64,000 nt of DNA from NCBI GenBank assembly GCA_030584085.1, contig CP129490.1, positions 248,001 through 312,000 on the forward strand, written 5' to 3'. Of the stretch, positions 60,803-64,000 are shown in pieces; position 1 is the stretch's first letter, and every line of letters begins with the position of its first letter. The notes under the pieces are model-generated. The model was not told where the DNA came from and did no database searches. It saw nothing but the letters and a program-made list of their open reading frames with translations. The position numbers and the translations under genes were made by a program. This DNA comes from Melioribacteraceae bacterium (GTDB lineage Bacteria; Bacteroidota; Ignavibacteria; Ignavibacteriales; Melioribacteraceae).

Positions 60803-61675
60803 TTAGTTATTTCCACCGAGTATAATCGGCAATCCGTCTTTTCCTGAACCGATAACAACCATCTTCGTATTTTGCGATTGAGCCAATTTTTCTGTGGCTT
60901 CAATTCCTTTCCATCTTAGTAATTGTTCATTGATACCTTCGGAAACAATATTTTGGAAATCGGAAATACCTTTGGCTTCAATTCTTTTTCTTTCGGCTTC
61001 TTGCTCTTCTCTTCTTAGAACAAATTGCATTCTTTCACTTTCTTGTTCGGCTTGAAGTTTTTCTTCAATTGATTGTGTTAATCCGGGTGGAAGTACAATT
61101 TGTCTTAATGCAGCCGCTTCAATTTGAATACCGCGAGGATTAACAAGCGCACTTAACTCATTCATAATTTCATTCGCAAGTTTTTCGCGGGAAGCAGTAT
61201 AAAGTGCTTTTGCTTGATATTTAGCAGTCACACCTCTTACTACAGAACGAAATTGAGGCATCAATATTATATCACCGTAGTTTGGTCCGACGGTTTTGTA
61301 AATCTGGTTAGCTTGATCCGGATTCAATCTGTATAAAAGACTTATTTCCAGATTAACACTCAGACCTTCTTCGGATGGGACATTCATTTGCTCTTTAAAT
61401 TCTTGAGTCTTGATGCTGAACTTAACAATATTAGCCATTGGATTAACTATGTTGACACCGGCTTTCAAAGTATTGTCACTTACATTCCCGAGAAAATCAA
61501 TTACGCCAACAGTACCCGCCGGAACAACAGTAAAAAGTTGAAGAACAACAATGACAATTGCAACGCCCATACCGCCCGCTGCAATTAGTGATTCTTGTTT
61601 TCTTCCTCTTTTGCGTAAATTATTGAAAGCTACAAACGCGACTGCAATAGCAATCAAAGCAATAATAAATAACAT
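60803..61675 (-). CDS. SPFH/prohibitin family membrane protein
   Basis: The 290-residue protein has two N-terminal hydrophobic segments (MLFIIALIAIAVAFVAF; GGMGVAIVIVVLQLFTVVPA), an SPFH domain (VPAGTVGVIDFLGNV to ILPPGLTQSIEEKL), and a coiled coil rich in Glu/Arg (EQEAERKRIEAKGISDF). It resembles prohibitin/HflC proteins that form large membrane rings and modulate proteases such as FtsH. GAGGAG precedes ATG. Confidence 0.9.
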   Translation of the reverse strand: MLFIIALIAIAVAFVAFNNLRKRGRKQESLIAAGGMGVAIVIVVLQLFTVVPAGTVGVIDFLGNVSDNTLKAGVNIVNPMANIVKFSIKTQEFKEQMNVPSEEGLSVNLEISLLYRLNPDQANQIYKTVGPNYGDIILMPQFRSVVRGVTAKYQAKALYTASREKLANEIMNELSALVNPRGIQIEAAALRQIVLPPGLTQSIEEKLQAEQESERMQFVLRREEQEAERKRIEAKGISDFQNIVSEGINEQLLRWKGIEATEKLAQSQNTKMVVIGSGKDGLPIILGGNN

Positions 61676-61720
61676 ATATTCTCCTCTATTTAATTAATAT
61701 GATTTTTTTAACAATAAATT

Positions 61721-63025
61721 TTATTTCAGAACTTTTTTAACCAATTTTAATTTTTCTACCGGCTTAACAGAAAATTGAATTGCTTCATTGACATGTTTTT
61801 TTACTTCATCAAGTTTGTTTTCTTTATCAGTGAATAATTCAATTAATTTATCTCCCTTGTTTATCTTATCGCCGACTTTCGGGTAGAATATAATTCCGGC
61901 TTTATAATCAAGTTTGTCGGTTAATGTATATCTTCCGGCGCCAAGTTCTAAAGCAGCCATGCCAATTTCGTAAGTATCAACCGATTTTAAATATCCTTCA
62001 TTTTCCGCATAAATTATTTCGTGGTGTTTTGATTTGGGATAACTTTCCGGTTTATGAAGAGTTGTTTCATCGCCACCTTGAGCTTTTACAATTTCGACAA
62101 ACTTATCAAATGCTTTCCCGTTTTTTATCAACTCATTTGAAATTTCAATTCCTTCTTCAACCGAATTTGCTTTACCTCCAAGATAAATCATTGCTCCCGA
62201 AAGGGTAACAGATAAAGTTTTTAAGTCCTCAACTTCATCACCCTGCAGAACTTTAACGGATTCATAAACTTCAAGAAAATTACCAATATAATTTCCCAGC
62301 GGTTGGTTCATATCTGTAATATATGCCATCACTTTTTTGTCAAATGATTTTGCTGTATCCATCAATGATTCGGCAAGTTCAATCGAATCATCCAACGATT
62401 TCATAAAGGCACCGGTTCCGGTTTTTACATCGAGAACCAGTCCGTCAATTCCTTCAGCTAACTTTTTGCTCATAATTGAAGCAGTTATTAACGGAATTGA
62501 CTCCACAGTAGCCGTTACATCTCTTAATGCATAAATTAATTTATCTGCAGGTGCAATATCTTTTGTTTGACCGATTAAAACAGCTCCGAATTCTTGAAGA
62601 ATTTCTTCATACCGTTCTAATCCAATATCGGTTCTAAAACCGGGGATAGATTCAAGTTTATCAAGAGTTCCGCCTGTATGACCCAAACCTCTTCCGCTAA
62701 TCATTGGGACTTTTACTCCGGCGGCTGCAACAATAGGCGCGAGTATTAAGGATGTCTTGTCTCCAACTCCACCGGTCGAATGTTTATCGATTTTTAATCC
62801 ATTAACGTGTGATAAATCAATGACTTTTCCGCTGAAAAGCATTGCACTTGTTAAAGCTGAAGTTTCCCAATCATTTAATCCGCGTATAAAAGCCGCCATT
62901 AAAAATGCCGCAAATTGGTAGTCCGTTACTATACCGTCAACATAACCATTTATCAAATAACCAATTTCCTCAATTGATAAAGCCTTTCCATCCCGCTTTT
63001 TCTTTATCAAAGTCACTACATTCAT
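61721..63025 (-). CDS. Pyrimidine-nucleoside/thymidine phosphorylase
   Basis: The 434-residue protein has the family signatures KIDKHSTGGVGDKTSLILAP and SGRGLGHTGGTLDKLESIPG, the latter typical of DeoA/Pdp. It cleaves thymidine (and possibly uridine) with phosphate to the base and (deoxy)ribose 1-phosphate. The length fits the bacterial Pdp type. It is transcribed alone and is divergent from pepT. Confidence 0.94.
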   Translation of the reverse strand: MNVVTLIKKKRDGKALSIEEIGYLINGYVDGIVTDYQFAAFLMAAFIRGLNDWETSALTSAMLFSGKVIDLSHVNGLKIDKHSTGGVGDKTSLILAPIVAAAGVKVPMISGRGLGHTGGTLDKLESIPGFRTDIGLERYEEILQEFGAVLIGQTKDIAPADKLIYALRDVTATVESIPLITASIMSKKLAEGIDGLVLDVKTGTGAFMKSLDDSIELAESLMDTAKSFDKKVMAYITDMNQPLGNYIGNFLEVYESVKVLQGDEVEDLKTLSVTLSGAMIYLGGKANSVEEGIEISNELIKNGKAFDKFVEIVKAQGGDETTLHKPESYPKSKHHEIIYAENEGYLKSVDTYEIGMAALELGAGRYTLTDKLDYKAGIIFYPKVGDKINKGDKLIELFTDKENKLDEVKKHVNEAIQFSVKPVEKLKLVKKVLK

Positions 63026-63132
63026 ATTTAATCCAAATTGTTAAACAAGACTTCAATATATTGAATTTGGAGTCCAATTTCGATATAATTAAAATTCTAA
63101 ATCATTTGTTAATAGTTAAATACGAGGCGATT

Positions 63133-64000
63133 ATGTTTGATGCTAATTATAAGTTTTCCGTAGTTGATCGTTTTTTGAAATATGTAAAAATTGATACACA
63201 GTCAAAGGAAGATTCATCAACCTTTCCTAGCGATCCAAAACAGTTAGAACTTTCTAAAATTCTAGTTGAAGAATTAAAAGAGCTTGGTCTTAATGATTCA
63301 CACATGGACGAGAATGGTTATGTAATGGCAACTTTACCTTCAAACACAGAAAAAGAAGTTGATGTGATTGGGTTTATTGCTCATGTTGATACTTCACCGG
63401 CTGTTTCTGGCAAAGATGTTAATCCTCAAATTCATAAAAATTATCAAGGCGGAGATATTATTGTTAATAAAGAAAATAATGTTGTGATTGCCGAAGCAAA
63501 TAACCCTGAACTAAAAGATCTGAAAGGTTGCGATATTATTACAACAGATGGAACAACATTACTCGGCGCGGATGATAAAGCCGGAATTGCTGAAATTATG
63601 GATGCGATTAGTTATCTAGTAAAACATCGTGAAGTAAAACACGGAACAATAAAAATTTGTTTTACACCTGATGAAGAAGTCGGACGAGGTGCGGAAAAAT
63701 TTAATGTTCCAAAGTTTGGGGCAAAATATGCGTATACTATTGACGGTTCAACAAGAGGCGAAGTTGAAACTGAAACTTTTAGTGCTGATGCAGTAGTAAT
63801 TAAGATCAAGGGCATTAATGTTCATCCGGGTTATGCAAAAGGTAAAATGGTTAACTCATTGAAAGTTGCTGCAAACTTTATGGAAAGTTTACCGAAAGAT
63901 CATCTTTCGCCTGAAACAACAGAAGGAAGAGAAGGTTATGTTCATTGTGTTTCGATGGAAGGCAATGAAGAACTAACAACAATGAAATTTATCATCAGAG
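63133..64000 (+). CDS. pepT: Peptidase T (5' part)
   Basis: The frame runs from ATG 63133 to the window end (289 residues), so the 3' part is missing. M20 metal-ligand motifs are present: IAHVDTSP (His84, Asp86), LLGADDKAG (Asp147) and FTPDEEVGRG (Glu181, Glu182), and the domain joint with VHPGYAKGKM follows. Peptidase T releases the N-terminal residue of tripeptides in the cytosol. AGGCG lies upstream of the ATG. Confidence 0.95.
   Translation, partial: MFDANYKFSVVDRFLKYVKIDTQSKEDSSTFPSDPKQLELSKILVEELKELGLNDSHMDENGYVMATLPSNTEKEVDVIGFIAHVDTSPAVSGKDVNPQIHKNYQGGDIIVNKENNVVIAEANNPELKDLKGCDIITTDGTTLLGADDKAGIAEIMDAISYLVKHREVKHGTIKICFTPDEEVGRGAEKFNVPKFGAKYAYTIDGSTRGEVETETFSADAVVIKIKGINVHPGYAKGKMVNSLKVAANFMESLPKDHLSPETTEGREGYVHCVSMEGNEELTTMKFIIR

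Overview
The window is a compact, AT-rich bacterial chromosome segment from the Bacteroidetes/Chlorobi (FCB) group, most likely an Ignavibacteria-type organism. This placement is inferred from gene content: a long IspG with an inserted middle domain, a PorV/PorQ-family outer-membrane protein, a patatin-POTRA-barrel fusion, an archaeal-type class I aldolase FbaB, KamA, DUF6132 and DUF1858 proteins, and many lipoproteins. Genes are tightly packed on both strands, with many 1 to 30 bp overlaps and stops that touch. No rRNA, tRNA, CRISPR array, transposase or phage gene was seen.

Layout. 1-1.0 kb: end of a protein with a RapZ C-terminal domain, coupled to a MurU-like nucleotidyltransferase. 1.0-1.37 kb: a gene-free stretch with a candidate structured RNA on the minus strand. 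1.37-6.7 kb: the conserved rpmH-rnpA-yidD-yidC block and a patatin/BamA-like protein. 6.7-15.4 kb: a PD-(D/E)XK-like protein with its partner, a glutamine amidotransferase, a PAS histidine kinase, a TauE/SafE transporter, Sua5/TsaC, a HisN-like phosphatase, an MlaF-like ATPase and RadA. 15.4-19.9 kb: a BrnT/BrnA toxin-antitoxin pair, a five-gene thioredoxin/haem redox operon, an unknown protein with an internal duplication, and RlpA. 20-31.5 kb: YfcC transporter, single-domain response regulator, GH13 enzyme, DnaG, DJ-1 protein, IspG, Nif3, zinc-ribbon coiled-coil protein and YbaK. 31.6-44.7 kb: KamA, two tandem paralogous exported coiled-coil proteins, FbaB, Aat, transporters, GpmA and PorV/PorQ protein. 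44.7-48.5 kb: an accessory stretch with ECF sigma, anti-sigma, two TonB proteins and a RelE/Xre toxin-antitoxin pair, punctuated by palindromic repeats. 48.5-64 kb: RseP, Dxr, FabK/NMO, MetK-AhcY, polyferredoxin with DUF362, ECF-S-like protein, SPFH protein, pyrimidine phosphorylase and the start of PepT.

How the genes fit together. Dxr and IspG belong to the MEP isoprenoid pathway. MetK and AhcY form the activated-methyl cycle. FbaB and GpmA serve glycolysis. YidC/YidD, RseP, PorV/Q and the patatin-barrel protein serve envelope biogenesis. The two TlpA-like proteins, the DUF3365 haem protein and the small DUF1858/DUF6132 proteins look like one envelope redox module.

The most unusual signals are repeats. 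A family of perfect palindromes with GTAGRGAC ends punctuates the accessory region. One copy, plus 26 nt that include the 3' end of rseP, is duplicated as a direct repeat on both sides of the RelE/Xre module, which suggests how that module arrived. No complete, clearly new multi-gene defence or biosynthetic system could be shown. The best candidates for undescribed biology are the bracketed toxin-antitoxin cassette, the internally duplicated protein at 18605-19396, the PD-(D/E)XK-like pair at 6722-7741, and the minus-strand RNA near 1.2 kb.
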